64,000 bases of DNA from UBA2108 sp002713215. Its GTDB lineage: Bacteria; Bacteroidota; Bacteroidia; Flavobacteriales_G; Salibacteraceae. How positions within the stretch are numbered: position 1 is the first letter of the stretch; each line of letters opens with the position of its first letter. The notes below the pieces were generated by a model. That model did not search any database and was not told where the DNA came from. It worked only from the letters and a program-made list of their open reading frames with translations. Below are positions 34,372 through 43,099 of the stretch, piece after piece. A program made the position numbers and the translations under genes. The stretch is taken from NCBI GenBank assembly GCA_937891015.1, contig CALAPY010000041.1, positions 62,001-126,000 of the forward strand. Direction: 5' to 3'.

Positions 34372-35552
34372 TTTCTGTAAACGATGCAATTCTCAAATCT
34401 GTTGAAAGGACCAAACAGGGAACAATTCATCAGACAACTTTGAAAGATGTGAACCGAGGCTTCCTTACAGAAGATTTTATTTCTGATATAGACCTTCCTT
34501 CATTCAACAATTCGGCAATGGATGGGTATGCATTGCTTTATTCCGACTATCAAAATGGCCGTAGAGAATTTGACCTAATTGGAGAAATTCAAGCGGGGGA
34601 CACCAATATTTATGAGCTCAACTCAGGACAAGCCTATCGAATATTTACAGGTGCACCAACTCCGTTGAATTGTGACCTGGTGATTATGCAGGAGCATGTT
34701 AACCAAACCCAGAATGGAATTCTTATTGATGAAGAAAATGCAAAAGCCGGCCAGAACATCAGGCTAATTGGTGAGCAGGTAAAAAAGGGGGATCTTGCTC
34801 TTAAAAAAGGGGCAGAACTTACACCGGCTGCTGTTGGATACCTGGCCTCATTAGGAGCTACTTCAATCAATACAATAATACAGCCTTCGATTACGGTAGT
34901 TTCCACAGGAAATGAACTGGTGTCAATTGGCTCCGAATTAAAATTTGGACAGATCTATGAATCCAACTCATATGGCATTGTTAGCGAACTAAAAAAATGT
35001 GGATTTAACGATGTAAGTTCAGAGAAGCTCAACGATAATTATGAAGAAACCTTCAATAAAATAAGGCAGCTAATCGAATTCAGTGACTACGTTATCTTAA
35101 CGGGAGGAATTTCTGTCGGAGACTATGACTTTGTGGGCAAGGCCTTAAAAGAGCTGGAAGTAGAAGAGGTTTTCTATAAAGTGAAGCAGAAACCAGGCAA
35201 GCCCCTGTTTTTTGGACGCAAAGGTTATTGTCACATTTATGCCCTGCCAGGTAACCCTGCAGCAGCTTTATCTTGTTTGAATGTCTATGTAAAAAGCTCC
35301 TTGAGGAAGTTTCTGGGATGCATTGATCCATTACCTAATTTCATCCCTATAAAAGCGAATAATGACTTTCACAAAAAAGGCAACCGTGCTCAATTTTTAA
35401 AAGCTAAGGTAGATAATGGAGCGGTAACTATACTTGAAGGGCAAGGTTCAAACATGATGCACACTTTTGCCATAGCAAACGCATTAGTCTATATGAATGA
35501 AAATAACACCTCCATTTCCAAAGGTGACCAGGTGAGTTGCCTTCTTCTCTAA
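34368..35552 (+). CDS. moeA: Molybdopterin molybdenumtransferase MoeA
   Basis: 394 residues. MoeA inserts molybdate into adenylated molybdopterin. Markers are NNSAMDGYAL, RIFTGAPTPLNCDLVIMQEH, the GGISVGDYDFV loop, KPGKPLFFG and LPGNPAAALSCLNVYV. The end is a normal domain IV. No other molybdenum-cofactor gene is in the window. Co-expression with the DUF2141 gene is implied by the ATGA overlap. Confidence 0.95.
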   Translation: MISVNDAILKSVERTKQGTIHQTTLKDVNRGFLTEDFISDIDLPSFNNSAMDGYALLYSDYQNGRREFDLIGEIQAGDTNIYELNSGQAYRIFTGAPTPLNCDLVIMQEHVNQTQNGILIDEENAKAGQNIRLIGEQVKKGDLALKKGAELTPAAVGYLASLGATSINTIIQPSITVVSTGNELVSIGSELKFGQIYESNSYGIVSELKKCGFNDVSSEKLNDNYEETFNKIRQLIEFSDYVILTGGISVGDYDFVGKALKELEVEEVFYKVKQKPGKPLFFGRKGYCHIYALPGNPAAALSCLNVYVKSSLRKFLGCIDPLPNFIPIKANNDFHKKGNRAQFLKAKVDNGAVTILEGQGSNMMHTFAIANALVYMNENNTSISKGDQVSCLLL

Positions 35553-35621
35553 AAACATAGCCAAAATTTCTTCCTGCCATTTAAATCGCCAGCAAAATCG
35601 GACTTTTAGTCTTATAATCAG

Positions 35622-35709
35622 GCAGTTAGTAGTCATTTTAGCAGTTAATATTTACTAAAAGAGACATTTTTTCCGATTTTTTGCATTGGCCTTCATATTG
35701 ACTAACTGC
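35622..35709 (+). promoter_or_regulatory. Inverted repeats upstream of hsp20
   Basis: GCAGTTAGT (35622-35630) and ACTAACTGC (35701-35709) are perfect inverted copies. Between them is another pair, TTTTAG (35637-35642) with CTAAAA (35654-35659). The spacing fits a leader structure or paired operator half-sites for a heat-shock gene. No CIRCE element and no clear TAnnTTTG box are seen. Confidence 0.4.
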
Positions 35710-35739
35710 TGGAAAATTAAACACAATAAAAATTGAATT

Positions 35740-36168
35740 ATGACACATACAAGAAGAATAAGACCTTTTGGATTTCCAACTTTGATGGACGAATTATTTA
35801 AAAACGAATTACAAGGAAGCTATTCAAATAAGGAAACAGTTCCTGCGGTCAATATCGTAGAAGTTAAAAACGGATACGAACTTGAACTTGCTGCTCCTGG
35901 CTTTAAGAAAGAAGACATTAATTTGGAAGTAAATAATGACACGTTAACCATTTCTTCTGAGCGAAAAGAAGAAAAAAAAGAGGAAGACAAAAAGAACAAG
36001 TATACCCGCAGAGAATTTAGCTTCGCCAAATTTAGGAGGTCGTTTAGCTTACCAGAAGATGTTGATCAAAACAACATTTCAGCAAAATACGACAGCGGAA
36101 TTCTTCAAGTTTCGATTCCACAAAAGAAAGAGGTGGAGCAAAAAGTAAAGCAAATTGAAATCGGTTAA
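35740..36168 (+). CDS. Small heat shock protein, Hsp20 family
   Basis: 142 residues. The alpha-crystallin domain spans about 40-140: VEVKNGYELELAAPGFKKED, then LTISSER, and the terminal SGILQVSIPQKK. It holds unfolded proteins in the cytoplasm. It stands alone, between an upstream region rich in inverted repeats and a clear terminator. Confidence 0.95.
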   Translation: MTHTRRIRPFGFPTLMDELFKNELQGSYSNKETVPAVNIVEVKNGYELELAAPGFKKEDINLEVNNDTLTISSERKEEKKEEDKKNKYTRREFSFAKFRRSFSLPEDVDQNNISAKYDSGILQVSIPQKKEVEQKVKQIEIG

Positions 36169-36193
36169 ATTAATTAGACATAACTACCGAATT

Positions 36194-36226
36194 AAAGGGT
36201 CATTCTTATTAGAATGGCCTTTTTTT
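36194..36226 (+). terminator. Rho-independent terminator after hsp20
   Basis: GGTCATTCT (36198-36206) pairs with AGAATGGCC (36211-36219) with one wobble and a 4-base loop, followed by a run of T. Confidence 0.9.
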
Positions 36227-36256
36227 ACGCCTAGTTTAGCGATAATGTGAAACAGC

Positions 36257-36379
36257 CGTCATTCCTTGCTTGACAAGGAACCGACGAGGGAGCTCAGTGA
36301 AACTAATCTAGTGCTATTTCTAGATTCCTGCTTTATGCTTCCGCAAAAGCTTCAGCAACACGCGGATGCAGGAATGACG
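36257..36379. repeat. Structured intergenic element with CGTCATTCC ends
   Basis: The ends are inverted copies, CGTCATTCC (36257-36265) and GGAATGACG (36371-36379). Inside are two further hairpins: TTCCTTG/CAAGGAA (36262-36280) and ATTCCTGC/GCAGGAAT (36324-36375). The element lies between two convergent units and has no ORF. It looks like a short non-autonomous interspersed repeat. I see no second copy in this window. Confidence 0.5.
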
Positions 36380-36435
36380 TTTCTTTTTAATTAGGTAATA
36401 TTTCTAACCCACATTATTCTTTAATAGCGCCTTTT

Positions 36436-37758
36436 TTATTTCCTGTTGTCTAAAAACAAGATTGGTTTCCGGCTCATTTCAGGGAATTGCATTTGATGAA
36501 CTTTATCAATGGGCAAAAAAGCAATCTTAGGAGTAACTCTTAATTTGGCACCTAATACGGTTTTCAATTCATGTTCAAACATATCGGAATGGGTGCTGCT
36601 TCCTATGTGAATTAGTAGTTCATCTGTTCCAATTTCACTGGTATAGACCTCAACCACGTAATTAGACACCCCTTTTACTTTATTGAGAATATCAAAAATT
36701 GCCGGCGGATAAACCGTGGTTCCTTTAAGTTTTATCATTTGCTTTTTCCGCCCTAATACTGGCCCAACGCGCAATGTGGTTCTTCCACAAAGACATTTTT
36801 CTGAATAGTGATGAACCAAATCACCGGTTTTGAATCGAAGCAGGGGCATGCCTTCCACCCCAACAGTAGTGAATACTAATTCACCAATTTCACCTTCGCC
36901 AACATGTTTACCCTCTTCATCAACAAATTCAGGTATTATTAACCCGGGATGATGGTGCCCACCTCTACCATGCTCACACTCGGTAAATGCAGTACTCATT
37001 TCAGTACTTGCATAGGTTGAATACAACTTGATATCCCACTTCTCTTTAATTTTTTCACCCAGGGTATTCAAAGAAAAATCCTGATTTCTGAGGGGTTCAC
37101 CTATACAGATGGCTTTTTTAATGGAACTATTTCGAAAATCAATTCCATTTTTTTCAGCAAAGCCAATAAGTTTCAATATAAATGAAGGAACCGCCACAAC
37201 AACCGTTGGCTTTATTCTATTAATTGTATCCCAATGCAACTCCGGCACTCCTGAACCAACACGAACAATTCCTGCATTCATTCTTTTTGCACCTAAAAAA
37301 TAGGCAAGCCCTGCCATGAATCGCTTATCAATGGTGGTCATTAACTGTACAATATCCTCTTCATTACATCCGGCTAACGCATAGGAAAGAGCCTCATTTA
37401 ATGCCAATCGCTCAAGATCTCCATTGGTCATTGCAAAGGTTACCGGGTCACCAAGAGTTCCTGAAGTGGTTACGTAATCAATTACCCTGGTACGGGGTAC
37501 GCATAAAAACTCGAAGTTGTAATTGTTTAGGTCATCCTTAGTAGTAATGGGTATTCTCTGAAGGTCTTCTAAGGTTTTTATACTTTTCGGGTCAATGTTC
37601 CATTCCTGGAATTTCCTCTTATAAAAAGGTGAGTTTTCAGAAACATACTTTATGGTTTCCATTAATTTCTCATTCTGTAGTGTCCTAATATCACTTACAG
37701 ACGAATACTCAATCTCTGGATAAAACTCGCTCCCAATTAATTGATCTTCTTTCGACAT
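36436..37758 (-). CDS. PaaK-like AMP-forming ligase of the flexirubin cluster
   Basis: 440 residues, similar to phenylacetate-CoA ligase. Markers are VTTSGTLGDPVTFAMT for the P-loop, YASTEMSTAFTECEHGRGGH (about residues 245-265), RFKTGDLVHHY, and GRKKQMIKLKGTTVYPPAI. In flexirubin clusters such ligases are thought to activate the aromatic starter (4-coumarate) for loading onto an acyl carrier protein; that is inference here. It overlaps the C45 gene by 22 bases, and the shared minus-strand unit diverges from the ammonia-lyase gene. Confidence 0.8.
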   Translation of the reverse strand: MSKEDQLIGSEFYPEIEYSSVSDIRTLQNEKLMETIKYVSENSPFYKRKFQEWNIDPKSIKTLEDLQRIPITTKDDLNNYNFEFLCVPRTRVIDYVTTSGTLGDPVTFAMTNGDLERLALNEALSYALAGCNEEDIVQLMTTIDKRFMAGLAYFLGAKRMNAGIVRVGSGVPELHWDTINRIKPTVVVAVPSFILKLIGFAEKNGIDFRNSSIKKAICIGEPLRNQDFSLNTLGEKIKEKWDIKLYSTYASTEMSTAFTECEHGRGGHHHPGLIIPEFVDEEGKHVGEGEIGELVFTTVGVEGMPLLRFKTGDLVHHYSEKCLCGRTTLRVGPVLGRKKQMIKLKGTTVYPPAIFDILNKVKGVSNYVVEVYTSEIGTDELLIHIGSSTHSDMFEHELKTVLGAKLRVTPKIAFLPIDKVHQMQFPEMSRKPILFLDNRK

Positions 37759-39419
37759 TTCTTCAATTTCTTATTGATGTCTTCAACCTCATAAACCGTT
37801 GTAACCTCCTTGGTTAAAGCCAATTCGTATTGTTTGGCAGCCTGAGAATACATTTTCTTATTGAAATAATAGTTAGCCAATTTATAATTGTTGAGGTAAT
37901 AATTGGGGTTGTTTGCCAAAAACCTTTCAATGGTTTCCAGGTCCAAAGTATCCAACAAGTTGTCATTATTTCGCCTATCTACTTCTTCTTCAAGTTTTCT
38001 AAATGTTAAATACTGCTGAAATTCTTTGGTGTGGATAAATGGATCTTCGGGTATGGTTTTTTCTTTTTCATCAACCGACTTATCGTCCTTCAAACCTGCG
38101 TAATTCTTAAATACTTTATTGAGATCGTAGCAAACGAAGCTACCCATCTGGTAGGGGTTGGCCGATACCCAAACCAAACCATCTTCCGGTTTAAAAATAA
38201 TTCCGTGATGGGCCATCATTTGGTTAATCGCTTTTTCATTACCATAGCCGATTAACTTCCCATTAATTCCTTCCTTATCTCTAAGTATGTTAGCTACCTC
38301 CATATAATCAACCTTATTAGTAGAATCCAAAAGTTGATTCATACGATCATACCTGTATTGACTGTGCCACTTTTCAATGTGTTCTGCATTCTTTTTGTCT
38401 TTTTTGAAAGCTTCGCTTTGAAAATGATTTGAACATACCAGTTGCTGTTCATTGCTAACAAACACGCCTTGCTTTTTAGGACTTTTTTCAATTACCACGG
38501 CCTTGCCATCTTTTGCAGAGCCAACCAAAATTGATTCAGACACAAAAACAGTCCTTGATTCGGCTATTTCAATTGCCTCCTCAATGGTTGATGCATACTG
38601 CAAGATTTCTCGTGTTAGAATAGAAATTGGTGTCCCAGTTTTTTTTGGAATTTTGGATTTCCCTGCATTTATGGTTACCGTCAAACCATTAATGTTCATG
38701 CCCGAAACTGCCCCGAGAAATCCTGGCCACGAAACCAACATGAAGGGAATGCCCTGATCCGGTTTCATAAATACAACCATTTTTTCCTCTGAAAACCCTT
38801 CGCCTGCATAAAAATCAAAGTTTCTCCCCAGAATTAGTTTACCATCTTTCGAATTCTCTCCCCAGGAGGCAAACGAAGTACAACCGACCAACATTAAATC
38901 CTCCAGCGCATGGCCGATATCGTGTGCACCATGTAAATTCAATGCTCTAAAATATCGGGGGCCTGCCCAATCAAATTCTTCACTTAAAAAATTCGATTGT
39001 CCAAGAATTTCCTGCTGATATTCCGGAATAAAATAAAAAGGTAAGTTCCTGTTGTACCAGGCTACAATTTTCAATAATCGGTTTAGTTTTTTTTCATCAG
39101 GTACAATCTTTTGAATCTGCTTGTAAAAAACTGCTTCTTGGTTTTTCATCAATTCCCGGGCTAATAGCCCGTAATTGACACCTCTATAATAAGGTTTACC
39201 GTCTAGGTACATTTCCCATAAACCAAATCTGTTTTTTCGGAGCCAGGAATTGTCAATGTATTTAAATGTACTCTCCTGTGACCCTGTCAAGACTTCATTT
39301 ACTTTTAATGAAAGCCTCGTTGTGTCTCCATCTGGTTTCGGTTTTTTCCGTTTTTCATAATAATTATCACAGGATGTAAGTAATAATAAAATGGCAAGCA
39401 TCCATTGGATACTTGCCAT
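37737..39419 (-). CDS. C45-type autoproteolytic acyltransferase lipoprotein
   Basis: About 560 residues from the ATG at 39419; a TTG at 39449 in frame would add ten before the signal. Signal and lipobox are ILLLLTSC. The Ntn-hydrolase core has a Gly-Cys site in LMLVGCTSFASWG (Cys about 180), then GRNFDFYAGEGF and VSWPGFLGAVSGMNINGL, as in penicillin V acylase and acyl-CoA:6-APA acyltransferase relatives. Those cut before the Cys to expose the nucleophile. The C-terminal 100 residues carry a TPR-like segment (NYKLANYYFNKKMYSQAAKQYE). A secreted, lipid-anchored acyltransferase in a pigment cluster is a candidate for forming or cleaving the ester between polyene and resorcinol. Not proven. Confidence 0.75.
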   Translation of the reverse strand: MASIQWMLAILLLLTSCDNYYEKRKKPKPDGDTTRLSLKVNEVLTGSQESTFKYIDNSWLRKNRFGLWEMYLDGKPYYRGVNYGLLARELMKNQEAVFYKQIQKIVPDEKKLNRLLKIVAWYNRNLPFYFIPEYQQEILGQSNFLSEEFDWAGPRYFRALNLHGAHDIGHALEDLMLVGCTSFASWGENSKDGKLILGRNFDFYAGEGFSEEKMVVFMKPDQGIPFMLVSWPGFLGAVSGMNINGLTVTINAGKSKIPKKTGTPISILTREILQYASTIEEAIEIAESRTVFVSESILVGSAKDGKAVVIEKSPKKQGVFVSNEQQLVCSNHFQSEAFKKDKKNAEHIEKWHSQYRYDRMNQLLDSTNKVDYMEVANILRDKEGINGKLIGYGNEKAINQMMAHHGIIFKPEDGLVWVSANPYQMGSFVCYDLNKVFKNYAGLKDDKSVDEKEKTIPEDPFIHTKEFQQYLTFRKLEEEVDRRNNDNLLDTLDLETIERFLANNPNYYLNNYKLANYYFNKKMYSQAAKQYELALTKEVTTVYEVEDINKKLKKCRKKIN

Positions 39420-39455
39420 TGAAAAAAAACGAAGTTTATTAGTATGCAAAATGTT

Positions 39456-40703
39456 TTAAACTGCCGTATTCGAATCTTCGTAGGTGGATCGAATAAACTT
39501 AGCCAGCGAAGATACAGCACGTTTATGGTTTCTTACAAACTGATTATTCGTGTCCCAAACATAACCTGCTAATACAGAGCAAATTTGTTTTTTGATTTCT
39601 TTATTCTCTTCCCTAACAAAGAAAATGTCCTGTAACTCACCTGTATACCAAGTCTTCACATAGGTTTTAAAAGTCTCAACACCTTGCATTATGTAATCAG
39701 TATACTCTGTTTGCCAATCAACATTTTCCCCTTTTATCTGTCGTGCTGCTAATTTAGCTGCCAAAAGACCTGACTCCGTTGCAAAAGTCACCCCTGAAGA
39801 GAATACAGGATCTAAAAATTCCGTACTGTTTCCAGTGAGTGCATACCCTTCTCCCCATAATTGCTTAATACCAACTGAAAAGGCGTTAATTAACACAGGG
39901 TCAAATTCTTTTGGAGCATCTTTAAACCGATCATAAAAGTAGGGGCTGTTCTTTAGCAGCTCATCAAAAATTTCTTCCTTAGTTCCACCCTTTTCAAAGT
40001 ACTCCGGAGAAGCAACAAACCCTAAAGACGTTTTACCATTCGAAAATGGAATTACCCAAAACCAGACATGTTGTTCTAATACATCGAAAGTAATCATCCA
40101 GCCTTCCTGGCCTTCTGGTCTATTTATGTCTTCAACGTGAACAAATAACGAAGATCTTGGATCTAAATCCGAAGCTTGTTCAAGATCCAACAATCTTGGG
40201 AGAACCCTTCCGTAACCACTCGAATCAATCACAAATTTCGCTTCAATTTGAGACTCATTCCCTTCCTTATCAACAACAGTAGTTACTGAATTCGTTCCAT
40301 TAAATTCGACGTTTGTTACGGTCGTTTCAAATGAAACATCAACACCCTTTCTTTGGATTTCCTCTACCAAAACATTATCCATATGGGCCCGTGGCAATTG
40401 CCAGGTCCAGCTGCTTCCTTCTGTAAATTTTTTAGAGAAATCGAACTCACAAACCTTCCCGTGTTTTAGGAATCGTGCACCAAATTTTTTCTGATATCCT
40501 TGTTGGTCCAATACATCGAAAAGCCCAACTTCCCTAAAGTGGTCCATACATCTAGGAATCAAACTCTCACCAATTACGAACCTGGGGAAAATCTGTCTTT
40601 CAACTACTTTCACCTTAATCCCTTGATTGTGCAGATATGCCGATGAGACAACCCCTGAAGGGCCTGCTCCAATTACTAAAACATCTACCTTTTCTTTACT
40701 CAT
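39456..40703 (-). CDS. FAD-dependent oxidoreductase, tryptophan-halogenase-like
   Basis: 415 residues. An N-terminal GxGxxG reads VLVIGAGPSGVVSSAYLHNQ, then PRFVIGESLIPRCM and ALTGNSTEFLDPVFSSGVTFA near residue 290. This is the halogenase/geranylgeranyl-reductase superfamily of flavoproteins. The halogenase WxWxIP motif appears only loosely (EQHVWFWVIPFSNG, around 215). Flexirubins may be halogenated or hydroxylated on the ring, so either reaction is possible. It shares a divergent promoter region with the ammonia-lyase gene. Confidence 0.8.
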   Translation of the reverse strand: MSKEKVDVLVIGAGPSGVVSSAYLHNQGIKVKVVERQIFPRFVIGESLIPRCMDHFREVGLFDVLDQQGYQKKFGARFLKHGKVCEFDFSKKFTEGSSWTWQLPRAHMDNVLVEEIQRKGVDVSFETTVTNVEFNGTNSVTTVVDKEGNESQIEAKFVIDSSGYGRVLPRLLDLEQASDLDPRSSLFVHVEDINRPEGQEGWMITFDVLEQHVWFWVIPFSNGKTSLGFVASPEYFEKGGTKEEIFDELLKNSPYFYDRFKDAPKEFDPVLINAFSVGIKQLWGEGYALTGNSTEFLDPVFSSGVTFATESGLLAAKLAARQIKGENVDWQTEYTDYIMQGVETFKTYVKTWYTGELQDIFFVREENKEIKKQICSVLAGYVWDTNNQFVRNHKRAVSSLAKFIRSTYEDSNTAV

Positions 40704-40747
40704 TCTTCATTCTGTTTAAGGATCTTTTTACATTGATAATGAAAGCC

Positions 40748-40766
40748 TATTTTTGCGACAAATTTA
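40748..40766. promoter_or_regulatory. Overlapping divergent promoters of the flexirubin cluster
   Basis: Plus strand: TATTTTTG (40748-40755) points to the ammonia-lyase gene, with a leader of about 75 bases. Minus strand: TAAATTTG (40766-40759) points to the FAD oxidoreductase gene. Both are exact TAnnTTTG and lie 3 bases apart, so the two start regions overlap and RNA polymerase probably cannot use both at once. Confidence 0.55.
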
Positions 40767-40837
40767 AAGATAATGGTGTGCCTAAAGGATGATTTAAGGC
40801 AGCCTCTGTTATCGTTTAAAATAAACAACAATCGAAT

Positions 40838-42367
40838 ATGATAAAGGTTGGAGGCAGACCACTAACATTACATGAATTTCAGCAAGTATTATATGAAGGT
40901 GAGGCTGTTGGAATTTCAGAAGAAGGTTTAGAAAAAGTTGAAGCGAGTTTCAACTTTTTAGAATCATTTTCAGACGACAAAATCATTTATGGTATAAATA
41001 CCGGCTTTGGCCCAATGGCTCAATATCGAATAGAAGATGTTGACAGAAAAGAACTTCAGTACAACTTGATTCGAAGCCACGCGTCAGGCACGGGTACACC
41101 ACTTGAACCTCTGTATGCAAGAGCCACCATGCTTGCACGATTAAATACCCTGGCTCAGGGTTATTCAGGAATTCATATTTCAACGTTGGAGGTTCTGTGT
41201 GAACTTATCAATAAGAACGTTACTCCACTCATTTTTGAGCATGGAGGAGTTGGGGCCTCCGGAGATCTGGTCCAATTGGCACATTTAGCTTTAGTTCTAA
41301 TCGGTGAAGGAGAATGTTTTTATAATGGACAGCGTAGAAAGACCGAGGATGTATTTGCCGAGTTGAACATTAGTAAACTGGAAATCAAAAATCGGGAAGG
41401 GCTCGCCCTAATGAATGGAACCAGTTGTATGACCGGTATCGGGCTAATTAATGTTACCCTTGCGAGAAAAATTGTTCGCTGGGGAGTTGAGGCATCGTGC
41501 TTGATTAATGAACTGGTTGGGACGTACAACGACCATTACTCCAAGGAACTAAACAGGGCTAAATACCATAAAGGACAACGTCAGATTGCCGACTTAATGT
41601 CATCTTATTTAACCAGCAGTAAAATGGTCAAAAGCAGAAAGGATCATTTATATCAGGGAGAGCATAAAGAAGAAGTTTTTGAAGAAAAAGTACAGGAGTA
41701 TTATTCTTTAAGGTGTGTTCCACAGATATTAGGGCCGGTATTAGACACGGTTTCCTTTTCGAAAAAAGTATTGACCGAAGAGATTAATTCCGGGAATGAC
41801 AATCCTATTATAGATGTAGACACACAAAATGTTTACCATGGCGGAAACTTTCACGGAGATTATGTCTCCCTTGAAATGGATAAATTAAAAATTGCATGTA
41901 CTAAGGCTTCTATGCTTGCCGAGCGACAACTAAATTTTTTAATGAACCACAATCTGAACAATATTCTTACTCCATTTGTTAATAGAGGAAAACTAGGCTT
42001 TAACTTTGGCATGCAAGGAGTTCAATTTACAGCTGTAAGTACAACAGCGGAAAATCAAATGCTAAGTAATCCTATGTATGTACATAGTATCCCAAACAAC
42101 AATGACAACCAAGATATTGTTAGTATGGGAACTAATGCTGCTTTGATTACTAAGAAGGTTATTGAAAACTCATTTGAGGTACTTTCGATCCTTTACATGT
42201 CAATGACAATGGCTGTTGATATTTTAGATTGTAAGGATAAACTATCGGACACGTCCCGACAGGTATATGACGAGATTCGAGAGGTATTCCCTACGTTTAT
42301 TGAAGATCATCCTAAGTACGATGAGGTGAGAAAAGTAAAAGAGTATTTAATTAAAAAGGATATTTAG
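40838..42367 (+). CDS. Aromatic amino acid ammonia-lyase (probably tyrosine-specific)
   Basis: 509 residues of the histidine/phenylalanine ammonia-lyase family. The MIO cofactor triad Ala-Ser-Gly is at about 140-142 in HGGVGASGDLVQLAH; the catalytic Tyr is in YGINTGFG. The selectivity region reads NLIRSHASGTG, where Ser-His resembles histidine ammonia-lyases, but flexirubin-linked enzymes are tyrosine ammonia-lyases that give 4-coumarate. Context therefore decides. It is the first gene of the plus-strand flexirubin unit, four bases before the FabG gene. Confidence 0.85.
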   Translation: MIKVGGRPLTLHEFQQVLYEGEAVGISEEGLEKVEASFNFLESFSDDKIIYGINTGFGPMAQYRIEDVDRKELQYNLIRSHASGTGTPLEPLYARATMLARLNTLAQGYSGIHISTLEVLCELINKNVTPLIFEHGGVGASGDLVQLAHLALVLIGEGECFYNGQRRKTEDVFAELNISKLEIKNREGLALMNGTSCMTGIGLINVTLARKIVRWGVEASCLINELVGTYNDHYSKELNRAKYHKGQRQIADLMSSYLTSSKMVKSRKDHLYQGEHKEEVFEEKVQEYYSLRCVPQILGPVLDTVSFSKKVLTEEINSGNDNPIIDVDTQNVYHGGNFHGDYVSLEMDKLKIACTKASMLAERQLNFLMNHNLNNILTPFVNRGKLGFNFGMQGVQFTAVSTTAENQMLSNPMYVHSIPNNNDNQDIVSMGTNAALITKKVIENSFEVLSILYMSMTMAVDILDCKDKLSDTSRQVYDEIREVFPTFIEDHPKYDEVRKVKEYLIKKDI

Positions 42368-42370
42368 AAT

Positions 42371-43099
42371 ATGAAATATGCCTTGGTAACCGGTGGATCT
42401 CGTGGGCTCGGCAGAGCGGTTTGTGTAAAGCTTGCTACTATGGGGTATCCCGTTATAGTAAACTACCAATCAAACAAAACCGCTGCAGACGAAACAATTC
42501 AGTTAATTACCGAAGCAGGAGGAAATGGCGAACTTTTAAAGTTTGATGTTTCTGATAAACAAGCCGTTGATCAGGCACTTTCTTCTTGGATGGAAAACCA
42601 TCCGGAAGATATTATAGAAGTAATTGTAAATAATGCCGGAATCACTAAGGATGTATTGATGGTATGGATGGAGGATTCGGATTGGCACAACGTTATAAAC
42701 ATAAGCTTAAACGGGTTCTACAACGTTACTAGAACACTGCTTGAAAAAATGCTTCGAAACAAAGGGGGGCGAATCATTAATATGGTTTCCCTATCTGGTT
42801 TAAAAGGAACTTCAGGCCAAACCAATTACTCGGCAGCTAAAGGTGCCGTTATTGGTGCCACAAAGGCCCTGGCTCAGGAAGTTGCCAAACGAAAAATCAC
42901 GGTCAACGCAGTTGCTCCAGGATTCATTCGTTCCGATATGACCGCTGAACTGGATGAAAAAGAACTCAAAAAATTAATCCCTGCTAATCGATTTGGTACA
43001 CCTGAAGAAGTTGCCGAGGTTGTTGGTTTTCTTGCTTCTCCCGGCGCATCTTATATTACTGGTGAAGTAATCAATGTAAACGGAGGAATGTACTCGTAA
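42371..43099 (+). CDS. 3-oxoacyl-ACP reductase (FabG-like)
   Basis: 242 residues, classical SDR. TGGSRGLGRA binds NADPH, NNAGITKD follows, and the catalytic Ser, Tyr and Lys are in VSLSGLKGTSGQTNYSAAKG. Terminal residues GEVINVNGGM are FabG-like. It should reduce the beta-keto group in polyene elongation. The stop overlaps the ketosynthase start. Confidence 0.92.
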   Translation: MKYALVTGGSRGLGRAVCVKLATMGYPVIVNYQSNKTAADETIQLITEAGGNGELLKFDVSDKQAVDQALSSWMENHPEDIIEVIVNNAGITKDVLMVWMEDSDWHNVINISLNGFYNVTRTLLEKMLRNKGGRIINMVSLSGLKGTSGQTNYSAAKGAVIGATKALAQEVAKRKITVNAVAPGFIRSDMTAELDEKELKKLIPANRFGTPEEVAEVVGFLASPGASYITGEVINVNGGMYS

